DNA of 64,000 nucleotides from CBDDBH01 sp965225625 (GTDB lineage Bacteria; Pseudomonadota; Gammaproteobacteria; JADZEE01), in the NCBI GenBank assembly GCA_965225625.1, contig CBDDBH010000024.1:135383-199382 (forward strand). Reading direction: 5' to 3'. Every line of letters begins with the position of its first letter. Within the stretch, counting starts at the first letter, position 1. Below are positions 9,432 through 18,218 of the stretch, piece by piece. The position numbers and the translations under genes are program-made. Under the pieces are notes generated by a model. The model ran no database searches. It saw nothing but the letters and a program-made list of their open reading frames with translations, and was not told the origin of the DNA.

Positions 9432-9848
9432 ATGGCAGCAAAGACTATATTCGAAAAACTCATCGACGGTGAACTACCCTGCGCCCAAATTCTGGAGACG
9501 GATGACGTATTCGCATTCATGGCCTTGCACGCCATCCGACCCGGTCACGTGCTGGTGATACCGAAACAAGCCATCGCGAACTTCTGGGACCTTGAAGAAA
9601 CGCTGTTCCAAGAGATTATGTTAGTGGCGAAACAAATCGCAAAGGCCATCGATAAGGTCTATCGTCCGCAACGCGTAGGCATGGTCGTGGCGGGCCTGGA
9701 AATCCCGGATCATGCGCACCTGCATGTCTTGCCTGTGCATGATTTGTACGACATTACGACGCGGTCCATGCTCGAGGGGACCCTGCAGGAATCGTCACTG
9801 GCCGAACGCGAAGCGAACGCGGCCAGGATCCGCGCGCAGTTGGCCTAG
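9432..9848 (+). CDS. HIT-family nucleotide-binding hydrolase
   Basis: 138 residues from ATG 9432 (MAAKTIFEKLIDGELPC, the usual HIT start; an upstream in-frame ATG at 9408 adds only a non-conserved tail). The histidine triad is DHAHLHVLP with His94, His96 and His98. HIT proteins are cytosolic nucleotidyl hydrolases or transferases acting on dinucleoside polyphosphates or AMP conjugates. The gene stands alone between FGE (divergent) and the VOC gene. Confidence 0.9.
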   Translation: MAAKTIFEKLIDGELPCAQILETDDVFAFMALHAIRPGHVLVIPKQAIANFWDLEETLFQEIMLVAKQIAKAIDKVYRPQRVGMVVAGLEIPDHAHLHVLPVHDLYDITTRSMLEGTLQESSLAEREANAARIRAQLA

Positions 9849-9949
9849 CGGTATTTACTCTGCCTGAGTCAGGCGATGTGATTGCTCCGCAACGCATGCG
9901 TGGCTACACTCACTCGTAGCATTGACGAGGTGAAACGGAGGGTGTGTCC

Positions 9950-10480
9950 ATGGTCGTACGCAAACTGCATCATGCGGCTTACCGCTGCAACAACGCTCAG
10001 GAAACCATGGCGTTCTACACCAAGGTTTTGGGCCTGAAATACTCGCACGCCGTGCGCGCCGAATTCGTTCCTTCGACCAAAGAATACTATCCCTACTTGC
10101 ACATATTCTTCGAAATGGACGACGGCAGTAATATCGCCTTTTTCGAAGTCCCCAGCCAACCTACCATGGGCTTTGATCCCAACACGCCACAGTGGGTGCA
10201 GCATTTCGCGATGGAAATCGACGGGCCGGAAGCGCAGCAAGCTTTCATGCAACGTCTTGAAGAACACGGGGTGGACTACATCGGCCCGATCGATCATCAC
10301 TTTGTGCAATCGATCTATTTCTTCGATCCCAATGGCCACCGTCTGGAGTTGACTTATCGATCCTATGACCCGGCCGAAGAACCCAAATTTGCCCAAGAGG
10401 CGGCCGAACTCCTCGAGCAGTGGGAACGCGATCGCAAGCAAAACAAGCTACAAGCCTATCGAGAGTCCGTGCCTGCCTGA
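9950..10480 (+). CDS. VOC-family (glyoxalase/dioxygenase fold) protein
   Basis: About 176 residues with the vicinal-oxygen-chelate fold: a first beta-alpha-beta module beginning KLHHAAYRC with a likely metal-binding His, and a second with QHFAMEIDGP and SIYFFDPNGHRLELTYR, where the Glu is a typical metal ligand. The GGAGGG upstream supports ATG 9950; GTG 9944 is also possible. It may be a lyase, isomerase or extradiol dioxygenase, and these cannot be told apart from sequence alone. Confidence 0.85.
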   Translation: MVVRKLHHAAYRCNNAQETMAFYTKVLGLKYSHAVRAEFVPSTKEYYPYLHIFFEMDDGSNIAFFEVPSQPTMGFDPNTPQWVQHFAMEIDGPEAQQAFMQRLEEHGVDYIGPIDHHFVQSIYFFDPNGHRLELTYRSYDPAEEPKFAQEAAELLEQWERDRKQNKLQAYRESVPA

Positions 10481-10624
10481 TCCGGCCGCGATTTGCCCGC
10501 GTCTTTGCGCGGACCGTCATGCGATCTCGGCCAACCGGCCTGCGCTACAATAGCGCCCCGGTTCCATATTAAGCGCCGTTGGGGTAAACCTCCGGCACCT
10601 TCGCAGTGCTTCCAGGTAGAGTTC

Positions 10625-12254
10625 GTGAACGAAACCGCAACACCGTCCACATCTGCACGCTCCGCGCCAGGTGGCAGTGCCTGGGCGCCGCTCGCGCATC
10701 CGCTGTTCCGGGCGATGTGGATTGCCATGACTATCTCCAACATCGGTACCTGGATGCAGGATCTGGGCGCCTCGTGGCTGATGACTTCGCTATCGACTTC
10801 AAGTTTGATGGTAGCGCTGGTGCAAACTGCGGTAACGCTGCCACTGTTCCTGCTCGCGTACCCCGCGGGCGTACTGGCCGACATTATCGATCGCCGGATC
10901 TGGCTGCTGATCATGCACGCCTGGTTACTGCTCTGCGCCACGACACTGGCCGCCCTGACCTTGAGCGGCGTTACCGGCGCCTGGCTGCTGCTTGCGCTGA
11001 CCTTCGCACTGGGCGTCGGCAATGCGTTGATGCGTCCGGCGTGGGCCGCCAGTGTTCCGGATTTCGTACCGAAGGAGGAGCTCCGAAACGCGGTCACACT
11101 GAATTCCATGAGCACCAACGTGTCCCGGGCCATCGGTCCGGCGATAGCAGGCGTGGCCATTTCTGTTGCCGGCGTTGGGGTGGTGTTCGCATTTAACGCT
11201 TTGTCCTTCACGTTACTCGCGTTTACGCTTTGGCGCTGTCGCTGGAACAGCCGCGCGCAATCGGGTTCGCTGCCGGTCGAACGATTTTTTGAAGGCGTAA
11301 CCGCGGGTCTGCGCTACGCGCGCCATACGCCGGCGCTGTACGCGGTGCTGGCCCGCAGTGTGGGCTTCTTTCTATTCGCCAGTGCAACCTGGGCATTACT
11401 TCCGGTTATCGCTATTCGGGTGCTCGGCGCGAGCGCCAACATGTATGGTCTGATGATGGCCGGGCTCGGGCTGGGCGCAATTCTGGGCGCCGTGCTGCTG
11501 CCGGTGATGCACCGTCACTTATCACGCGATTCGATTGTTGTTGTGGCCAGCAGTCTGTACGGCCTGGCCATGTTGATCATCGCTTTTTCGCGCAATCCTT
11601 TACTGTTGGGCCTGGCACTCATCGTCAGCGGCTACGGTTATATTTGCGTGTTCGCCTCCCTGGTAGTCGCCGCCCAGCTTGCCGTGCCGCGCTGGGTGCG
11701 GGCGCGCGGTCAGGCCGCTGGGTATGATCGCCATCGGCGGCGCAACCGCTGCTGGCAGCGCTCTGTGGGGGTATCTTGCTGATCAGGCAAGTGTCGCGTT
11801 TGCATTGGCCGCGGCTGGCAGCGGTACGTTTGTTGCGTTAATCCTCACGCGCAATTTTCCGATCGGCGACGACGACCACGTTGATCTGACGCCGTCGCTG
11901 CATTGGCCAACGCCGGTGATGGCGGAAGATATCGAGCCGGATCGCGGACCTGTGTTAGTGACCGTTGAGTATCACGTAACGCCTGATCAAGTAGATCGGT
12001 TCATGCCGTTGATCCAGGAAATGCGACGGATCCGCCGGCGTGATGCTGCCTTCTTTTGGGAGGTCTTCAATGACGTATCCCAACCCAATCGGTATGTTGA
12101 AGTGTATATGGTAGAGTCCTGGATCGAACACATGCGCCAGCACGAGCGCGTTACGGTTTCCGATCGGGTCATTCAAGATCAGCTCTATGAATTCCTTCAA
12201 GAGCGCTCACGCCCTCAGGTTACCCACTACGTCGCCGGCTTACCGGCAGGCTAA
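10625..12254 (+). pseudogene. MFS exporter (MFS_3 type), frameshifted
   Basis: A major-facilitator transporter of the MFS_3 class (enterobactin-exporter-like). The first frame (GTG 10625 to a stop at 11782) encodes the transmembrane part: the motif LADIIDRR, then MRPAWAASVPDFVP, then VPRWVRARG. It is lost at about 11715-11725. The next frame continues at once with MIAIGGATAAGSALWGYLADQ and the cytosolic ABM-like tail (VEYHVTPDQVDRF, ESWIEHMRQHERV) that normally ends these proteins. The intact product would be about 540 residues. One added or two missing bases explain the break, and everything else is conserved. Confidence 0.78.
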
Positions 12255-12264
12255 GGAGATTTGA

Positions 12265-13560
12265 ATGAAAATGGGTCTGCGAGGGATACTGTTGACTATC
12301 GGCATCGCGTTGCACAGCGCGGCCGCTATCGCCGATCGAGTCGACGACGCTTTTGCCCTTGACGTTGACCATCTGGAAAGTCTTGGCCCGCCAGTGGGGA
12401 CAGTGATCGACACGAGCAACATTGAGGAATATGCCGATGTCATCGACCCTAACGTCGGAAAGTTGATCAGAGACGGCGCTCTCACAGTCACTGTCGGCAA
12501 ACCTGTTTCGATCCCACCGCATGAATCATATATCGCGGCAACGCGCGAGCATGCCGGCCAGACTCAGCTCGGCGATGAGCCCGGCGTCATCCATAACTAC
12601 GTTGGCGGTCGTCCGTTCATCGAAGAACCGTCGCCGGACGACCCCAGAGCCGGTGACAAGATCGCATGGAATTTCCGTTACGGCTTCGAGGGCGATAGCG
12701 GAGAGATCGTCGAGTTTTACTGGCAATATCGCGATGCGAAGCGAGCAAAAATAGAACGCGAGTTATCGTTTTATGCCGCCAACATGCGCATGAAACACCG
12801 CCATATCCAGGACCCGCGCCCCGACGTCGCTATCAATCCATCGGGGGTATTCAACGCTTTATATCTACGCGTTCTTTCGCCGCCGGATCTGCGCCAGACG
12901 CAACTGCTGATACAGCGCATGGAAGATGACACCAAGCGCGAACACACGTGGCTTTATGTTGGCTCACAACGTCGCGTGCGGCGTCTGGCCAGCGGCCAGA
13001 CTACCGATGCGTTTCTCGGCAGCGATATCATGATCGAGGATTTCATCGGCTACAACGGCCGAATTATGGACATGAAGTGGAGCTACCATGGCACCACGCA
13101 CTTGCTGCTGCCGTTCTACCGTCATAATGAGATTGCCTTGTCGGATCGCAGCGCGCGCGACGGTTTTCAGTTCGTGGGTTTTCACGGCCAGGGAAATTGC
13201 TTCCCCGATGTTCCGTGGTCAATGCGCAAGGTCTATATATTGGAAGCCCGTCCGACCTGGGATGCCCACCCCTTGTCCAAGCGGCGCGGCTACATCGATG
13301 CCCAGACCCATGTGTTCACTCAGGGCCATCTCTACGATCGCTCGGAACGATTATGGAAACTGGGCATGGGCGCGTTTTCGAGTCCCGATAATCATCATGA
13401 ACATAACAAAGGCGTCGGCGTCGCCATAATCGATGTCGCCATGGGCTACGATTTGCAGGCGCAGCACTGTACGACGCTGCAATTCGAGGCACTGGTCAAT
13501 CGCGAGGGTTTACGCGAAAACGACTTTGTAGTGCAGGCATTACGCGCGAAAGGAAGATAA
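12265..13560 (+). CDS. DUF1329 outer-membrane-associated protein
   Basis: 431 residues with a signal peptide (MKMGLRGILLTIGIALHSAAAIA) and the DUF1329 domain: NYVGGRPFIEEPSPDDP, then AGDKIAWNFRY, TWLYVGSQRRVRRL and DIMIEDF. The family has a lipoprotein-carrier (LolA/LolB-like) fold, is periplasmic, and is common in catabolic clusters with RND exporters or porins. The start ATG has GGAG seven bases upstream and lies 10 bases after the MFS stop, so the two were probably one operon. Confidence 0.9.
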   Translation: MKMGLRGILLTIGIALHSAAAIADRVDDAFALDVDHLESLGPPVGTVIDTSNIEEYADVIDPNVGKLIRDGALTVTVGKPVSIPPHESYIAATREHAGQTQLGDEPGVIHNYVGGRPFIEEPSPDDPRAGDKIAWNFRYGFEGDSGEIVEFYWQYRDAKRAKIERELSFYAANMRMKHRHIQDPRPDVAINPSGVFNALYLRVLSPPDLRQTQLLIQRMEDDTKREHTWLYVGSQRRVRRLASGQTTDAFLGSDIMIEDFIGYNGRIMDMKWSYHGTTHLLLPFYRHNEIALSDRSARDGFQFVGFHGQGNCFPDVPWSMRKVYILEARPTWDAHPLSKRRGYIDAQTHVFTQGHLYDRSERLWKLGMGAFSSPDNHHEHNKGVGVAIIDVAMGYDLQAQHCTTLQFEALVNREGLRENDFVVQALRAKGR

Positions 13561-13588
13561 CAGAACGGTCCAAGCAGAGGTCCAGACG

Positions 13589-14206
13589 GTGAAGATTTGG
13601 GGACGCACAAGCTCGGCCAACGTACAGAAAGTATTGTGGTGCTGTGCGGAGCTTGAACTGGACTACGAACGCGTGGATCACGGCGGCAAATTCGGCGGCA
13701 ACGACGATCCGGCCTATCGCGCGCTCAATCCCAACGGCCTAGTGCCGACCCTGGAAGACGGTGAACTGGTGCTGTGGGAATCAAACACGATCGTGCGCTA
13801 CCTCACCGACGAATACGGTGCAGGCCAACTGATCCCCGCCTCCAACCAGGGCCGCGCCGAAGCCAGTCGCTGGATGGACTGGCAGGTCAGTACCATCAAT
13901 CGTGCCATGGTGCCGGTATTTCAAGGTTTGGTCCGCATACCCGAGCCCGAGCGCGACCTCGAGGCAATCGAGCATGCGCGCATCGACGCCTGCGAGATCT
14001 GGTCGATCCTCGACAAACAGCTCCGCGAGCGGCCGTTCCTTGTCGGTGAGGATTTCTCCATCGGCGATATACCGCCAGGCGTGTGGGTCAACCGCTGGTT
14101 CCAGCTACCGATTGAACGCCCCGAATTACCCAATCTGCAACGCTGGTACGTACACCTGGGTGAACGGCCTGGCTATCGTGCACACGTTATGATTCCGATG
14201 AGTTAA
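13589..14206 (+). CDS. Glutathione S-transferase
   Basis: 205 residues from GTG 13589. The thioredoxin-like N-terminal domain begins KIWGRTSSANVQKVLW with the catalytic Ser region and has the NPNGLVPTLEDGE and LWESNTIVRYL glutathione-binding motifs. The all-helical C-terminal domain contains FSIGDIPPGVWVNRW. It probably conjugates or reduces electrophiles in the cytosol. The DUF427 gene starts two bases after the stop, indicating translational coupling. Confidence 0.92.
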   Translation: MKIWGRTSSANVQKVLWCCAELELDYERVDHGGKFGGNDDPAYRALNPNGLVPTLEDGELVLWESNTIVRYLTDEYGAGQLIPASNQGRAEASRWMDWQVSTINRAMVPVFQGLVRIPEPERDLEAIEHARIDACEIWSILDKQLRERPFLVGEDFSIGDIPPGVWVNRWFQLPIERPELPNLQRWYVHLGERPGYRAHVMIPMS

Positions 14207-14208
14207 CA

Positions 14209-15009
14209 ATGAACGAAAAAACAGCACAAGCATCACCTGGCTTTGCCAAACATCCCAACTACCGCGTTGATCTGGAACTCAGTCCACGTCGCTTACGCGT
14301 AGAGTTCGCGGGCGAGATTGTCGCCGACACGACGCGCGCCCAATATTTGTTTGAGACCGGCATCCTGCCTGCGTACTACATCCCGCTCGAGGATATTCGC
14401 CGCGATTTGCTTGAGAAAACCGAGCTGTCCACACACTGCCCTTTCAAAGGAGACGCGTCCTACTGGAACATCAAAGTCGGCGATCGAGTCGCCGAAAACG
14501 CAGTGTGGGGTTACGAGACGCCCTACCAGGAAGTTCCCGAACTTGACGGACTGGCCGCGTTCTATTGGGACCGGGTGGATCACTGGTACGAGGAGGACGA
14601 AGAGATCTTCGTGCATCCGCGCGATCCGCGTAAACGTGTGGACGTCGTGCCGAGTTCACGCAGCGTGAAAGTCGTGCTCGGCGGTGAAACAGTAGCAGAA
14701 AGCTCACGCGCCATGTTTTTGTTTGAAACCGGTCTACCCACGCGCTATTACATCCCGGCAGACGATGTACGCATGGATCTCCTCAGCACGACGGAGACAC
14801 AAAGCCGCTGTCCCTACAAAGGCGTCGCCTCTTACTGGAGTGCGCAAATTGGCAATCAGTCATACCTCGATTGCGTGTGGAGTTACCCCGAACCCATCGC
14901 CGAATGTCCAAAAATAAAATCGCTGCTGTGCTTCTTCAACGAAAATGTTGACGCGATCTTCGTCGATGATGTCGAGATGTCTAAACCAAAAAACAAATGG
15001 TCGAAGTAA
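14209..15009 (+). CDS. Tandem DUF427 protein
   Basis: 266 residues made of two DUF427 domains, at about 25-125 and 145-240. Each repeats the same order: R-V-E-F/V-L-G-GE..A.(S/T).RA..LFETG, (Y)YIP..D(I/V)R.DLL..TE, CP(F/Y)KG.ASYW. DUF427 has a beta-barrel fold of unknown function and often lies near GSTs and oxidoreductases. Coupled to the GST gene upstream and 31 bases before the Sir2 gene, it is likely part of one transcript. Confidence 0.92.
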   Translation: MNEKTAQASPGFAKHPNYRVDLELSPRRLRVEFAGEIVADTTRAQYLFETGILPAYYIPLEDIRRDLLEKTELSTHCPFKGDASYWNIKVGDRVAENAVWGYETPYQEVPELDGLAAFYWDRVDHWYEEDEEIFVHPRDPRKRVDVVPSSRSVKVVLGGETVAESSRAMFLFETGLPTRYYIPADDVRMDLLSTTETQSRCPYKGVASYWSAQIGNQSYLDCVWSYPEPIAECPKIKSLLCFFNENVDAIFVDDVEMSKPKNKWSK

Positions 15010-15040
15010 CCCCGCTGTTGCTGTCTAAACACTTCGGACG

Positions 15041-15787
15041 ATGACGAGTATTGAACAGTTGCGGGCACTCCTAACGGAATGCCGGCGCGCTGTCGTGTTC
15101 ACCGGCGCCGGGATCAGCACCGAGTCGGGCATCCCGGACTTTCGCAGTCCAGGCGGCGTGTGGGATCGCATGAAACCCATCGATTTCCAGGACTTTGTCG
15201 CCTCCGAGGATATGCGGCGCGAATCCTGGCGACGCAAGCGCGTCATCGATGAGGATATGGTTCGCGCGCAACCTAATCGCGGTCATCGCGCGGTGGCACA
15301 ATTGGTCGAACGCGGCACCTGTGCCTGTGTCATCACCCAGAACATCGATGGCCTGCATCAGGCATCGGGAATTGGGGATGACAACATTATCGAACTACAC
15401 GGCAACAGCACATACGCGAGCTGTTTGCAGTGCGGCCTACGGCACGAACTTGCACCTATTTTTGCAGCGTTCGAAGGCGACGAAACACTTCCTCTGTGCC
15501 GCGAGTGCGGCGCCATTGTGAAAACGGCGACCATCTCATTTGGCCAGGCCATGCCGGAGGCAGCCATGCGCCGTGCGCAGCAAGAAACGCTTGCTTGCGA
15601 CCTATTTCTGGCTATTGGCTCGTCGCTGGTCGTTTATCCGGCCGCGGGTTTTCCCGCCATGTCCAAGAGCAACGGCGCACGACTGGTGATCCTCAACCGT
15701 GAACCGACGGATCAGGATGCTGTAGCCGACCTGGTGCTACACGAGGAGATCGGAACTACGTTGGGAGCCGCCGTCGGAGTCGACTAG
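15041..15787 (+). CDS. Sir2-family NAD-dependent protein deacylase
   Basis: 248-residue sirtuin. The Rossmann signature TGAGISTESGIPDFRS is at residues 21-36, TQNIDGLHQASG carries the NAD ribose-binding motif, and ELHGNS provides the catalytic His. A Cys4 zinc site is formed by CLQCG and CRECG, and AIGSSLVVYPAAG closes the NAD site. It removes acyl groups from lysines using NAD. It follows GST and DUF427 in the same orientation. Confidence 0.94.
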   Translation: MTSIEQLRALLTECRRAVVFTGAGISTESGIPDFRSPGGVWDRMKPIDFQDFVASEDMRRESWRRKRVIDEDMVRAQPNRGHRAVAQLVERGTCACVITQNIDGLHQASGIGDDNIIELHGNSTYASCLQCGLRHELAPIFAAFEGDETLPLCRECGAIVKTATISFGQAMPEAAMRRAQQETLACDLFLAIGSSLVVYPAAGFPAMSKSNGARLVILNREPTDQDAVADLVLHEEIGTTLGAAVGVD

Positions 15788-15866
15788 ATCGCGCCGATCT
15801 GGCCATCGCGGCCGCTCATCCATAAGCGAACCGCGATTTTTTGGGCCAACAGGGGGGTCGATTCGC

Positions 15867-16043
15867 TTAACGCGATTCTTCTGACCGCAGCAACACCCAG
15901 CAGTGTTCTTGGGCGCCCGGCGTTGCGCGCCAGTTTTCGTGGCGCGAGACGACGGGGACGGCGTATAGAGGGGTCAATTGTTGCGTTTCCAGTTCGTGCG
16001 TAACAGCGCTGGTTTGAATGGTTTCTCTGCCGTTGGTATTCAT
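15867..16043 (-). CDS. Small unknown protein (58 aa)
   Basis: A 58-residue frame read in the otherwise empty stretch between the Sir2 gene and the next CDS. It starts MNTNGRETIQTSAV and ends ENWRATPGAQEHCWVLLRSEESR. Its composition is protein-like, with spaced W/H/C and no repeats, but no family is recognised and no strong ribosome site precedes it. The rest of 15788-16316 shows nothing else recognisable. Confidence 0.35.
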   Translation of the reverse strand: MNTNGRETIQTSAVTHELETQQLTPLYAVPVVSRHENWRATPGAQEHCWVLLRSEESR

Positions 16044-16316
16044 GTCCGCTACTCTGCTGGTCTACTTAACTTGTTAGAGAGCAAATCGCATGCCTGCTCA
16101 CTGTCAACCGGCAACTTTTGTGATGGTGATCACGAACTTAGGGTCGGCAGAGCCGATTTAGTGCTTATTTAGCCCGCTACCGGCTGCGGCAGCCACCGGG
16201 CACGGGAATTTTCCTTGTTTAAATCGCCGAAACTGTCGCCGCCAGCCAACACTCTTTTAAGAATATGGCATGATGCCGGAAGCATCAGTTCACCCATTAC
16301 CGGACCGGAAGCACCC

Positions 16317-17312
16317 ATGAACGACCTCGCACTTACATTGGCTATTAATGATTACGATCACGTACGCGATCTCGTCAGCGGCCGAGTCAAACCAGAAGGG
16401 ATCAGCTTGAATTGCCTGCAGCTGCAGGTGGAGGAGATCTTCTATCGATTTGGCGCGTTCCAGGAGTGGGACGTGTCGGAATTATCCATGGGCATGTACT
16501 GCGCGGCCGCCTCCCGCGGCGAACCGCCGTTTGTCGCGATCCCGGTGTTTCCATCGCGGGTATTCAGACAATCAAGCATTTTCGTCCGCCGTGGGGGACC
16601 GGTTTCCTCATTGGCCGATCTGCGCGGCAAGCGGGTCGGCCTGCCCATGTGGACGCAAACAGCGTGCGTTTATGTACGCGGGTACATTCAGCATCAGGGC
16701 GGGATTGCGTTGCAGGAAATCGATTGGGTGCAATCAGGTGTCAATGACGCCGGCCGTAAAGAGCCCAGTAAGATCGAACTTCCCAGCGGAGTGAACGTCA
16801 GCTTCGATAACGAACGTTCCTTGACGCAACTTCTGCTGGATAAGGACATCGATGCCATGTTGTCGGCCTTGCCGCCACGGGCATTCCTGGACGGCGACAC
16901 ACGGATCCGCCGCCTGTTTCCGAATTACCGCAAAGTCGAGACAGCTTATTTCAAGGAAACTGGGATATTTCCAATCATGCACACGATTGCCATCAAACGG
17001 GACGTTTTCGAGCGCAATCGTTGGATCGCCAAAAATCTGATGACAGCGTTTGCAGCCGCCAAGCAACGCAGCCTTGCACGGTTGCGCTCTATGGCGACCT
17101 CGCAGATAGCGTTACCGTGGGGGCAAGACGTCACAGATGGATTTCACCAAGCCTTGTTTCCCGACTCGGACTATTGGCCTTACGGAGTCGCTGCGAACCG
17201 GGCGACATTGCAGACGTTTCTCGACTATTGTTTCGAGCAAGGCGTGACTGCCAGAGCACTCACACCGGAAGAACTATTTCCGGAAGAAGCTCGGTTTGAA
17301 CTAAAGATTTAG
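16317..17312 (+). CDS. 4,5-dihydroxyphthalate-decarboxylase-like / substrate-binding-fold protein
   Basis: 331 residues from ATG 16317; an upstream in-frame start adds an unconserved stretch. The protein has the periplasmic-binding-protein-like fold found in 4,5-dihydroxyphthalate decarboxylase (Pht5) homologues: LALTLAINDYDHVRDL, then DVSELSMGMYCAA, IPVFPSRVFRQSSIFVR, LRGKRVGLPMWTQTA and WVQSGVN. There is no signal peptide, which favours a cytosolic enzyme over a transport protein. Together with the hydroxylase and dioxygenase genes downstream it points to aromatic acid degradation. Many members of the family are uncharacterised, so the decarboxylase role is an inference. Confidence 0.8.
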   Translation: MNDLALTLAINDYDHVRDLVSGRVKPEGISLNCLQLQVEEIFYRFGAFQEWDVSELSMGMYCAAASRGEPPFVAIPVFPSRVFRQSSIFVRRGGPVSSLADLRGKRVGLPMWTQTACVYVRGYIQHQGGIALQEIDWVQSGVNDAGRKEPSKIELPSGVNVSFDNERSLTQLLLDKDIDAMLSALPPRAFLDGDTRIRRLFPNYRKVETAYFKETGIFPIMHTIAIKRDVFERNRWIAKNLMTAFAAAKQRSLARLRSMATSQIALPWGQDVTDGFHQALFPDSDYWPYGVAANRATLQTFLDYCFEQGVTARALTPEELFPEEARFELKI

Positions 17313-17330
17313 CGTCGAAGTCGCGTTGGT

Positions 17331-17443
17331 AATAAATGGGGTCAGATACACTTTTTTGTTGGTTGCTCTGTTATCGCAACGCGTCGTTGGAAAAAAGTGT
17401 ATCTGACCCCATTTATTAAAACGTGTATCTGACCCCATTTATT
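17331..17443. repeat. GGGGTCAGATACAC hairpin repeat, copy A
   Basis: A 27-base arm at 17331-17357 (AATAAATGGGGTCAGATACA then CTTTTTT) is repeated as a perfect inverted copy at 17391-17417, with a 33-base loop. A third half copy follows at 17419-17443. It lies between the convergent decarboxylase-like and FrnE genes and may also act as a two-way terminator. Relatives are at 28666-30350 and 31297-31390. Confidence 0.85.
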
Positions 17444-17452
17444 CCCCGCCGA

Positions 17453-18076
17453 TCACCCCCCTCGCAACGTCGCTCCCGCAGTCTCAACCAGCTTCTCCAA
17501 CGCCTCATACGGTTGCGCACCGACAACTCCATGTTCTTTGGCGGCAAACGTCGGCACCCCGGTCACGCCCCGATCGCGCGAGCGCTTCCAATCGGCATCC
17601 ACGGCCGCTTCGTAGGAACGATCTGCCAGAACCGCCTGCGCTTCAGTTTTTGGCAAACCTACCCGCTCGGCTATCGCCACCAATCGATCGACGTCGCCAA
17701 TGTTGTCACCGTCAACGAAATAGGCGTGAAAAATAGCATCGTGGAAGGCATCGCCCTTGCCCTGCGCGTCGGCCCATTTTCCGAGTTCCTGAGCCAGACG
17801 GCTATTGTAGGTATGGCTACGCTCACCATAGGGCAAGCCCTCCTCCGCCATCAGGCCCTTCATACGCGCCTGCATGGCAGCGATATCGAAACCGCGCCCG
17901 GCAAACAATGTTTCCAACGCTACGCCTTCCGCCGGTGTGTCCGGATGCAACGGAAAATGCGTCCACACGACGTCAACGTCGTACTTGTCTCTGATTTTTT
18001 CAATACGCCCGGTACTGAGATAACACCAGGGTCAAACGTAGTCTGAAAAAATCTCCAATGTCACTTGATCGCTCAT
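17453..18076 (-). CDS. FrnE/DsbA-family oxidoreductase with in-frame UGA at the active-site Cys (candidate selenoprotein)
   Basis: Frame of 207 codons from ATG 18076 to the TGA at 17453, broken only by a TGA at codon 15 (18034-18032). Around it the sequence reads MSDQVTLEIFSDYV-U-PWCYLSTGRIEK, so the UGA sits exactly where FrnE-type DsbA proteins have the first Cys of CPWC. The remaining frame is fully conserved: VVWTHFPLHPDTPAEG, LEFTLFAGR-like LETLFAGRG, THTYNSRLAQELG-like SHTYNSRLAQELG, then DAFHDAIFHAYFVDG and the cis-Pro segment GVTGVPTF. A hairpin with G in its loop lies 21-25 bases after the UGA. Read through with selenocysteine, the product is a cytosolic thiol:disulfide-type oxidoreductase with a Sec-Pro-Trp-Cys site. 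The alternative is a single-base nonsense mutation. Confidence 0.75.
18000..18018 (-). promoter_or_regulatory. Candidate bacterial SECIS hairpin
   Basis: Downstream of the UGA on the coding strand, UCAGUAC pairs with GUAUUGA (seven pairs, one G-U) around the loop CGGGC. The loop occupies positions 21-25 after the UGA with G as its second base. Known bacterial SECIS elements have the apical loop about 16-37 bases after the UGA and a G at the loop start, so the geometry fits. Pairing was judged by eye only. Confidence 0.5.
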
Positions 18077-18218
18077 ATCGATTCCTTGGTTGTGCGGCTT
18101 TTGTGCGGTCAAGTATGCAGCGTGTGGGTCGTGCCGTAAAATCCGCGAGGCGACAGCCACGCGCTTTTACCCAAAACGTGGTCCGTCCGCTAAACCATAA
18201 CCACAACTGGAGTTGTCG

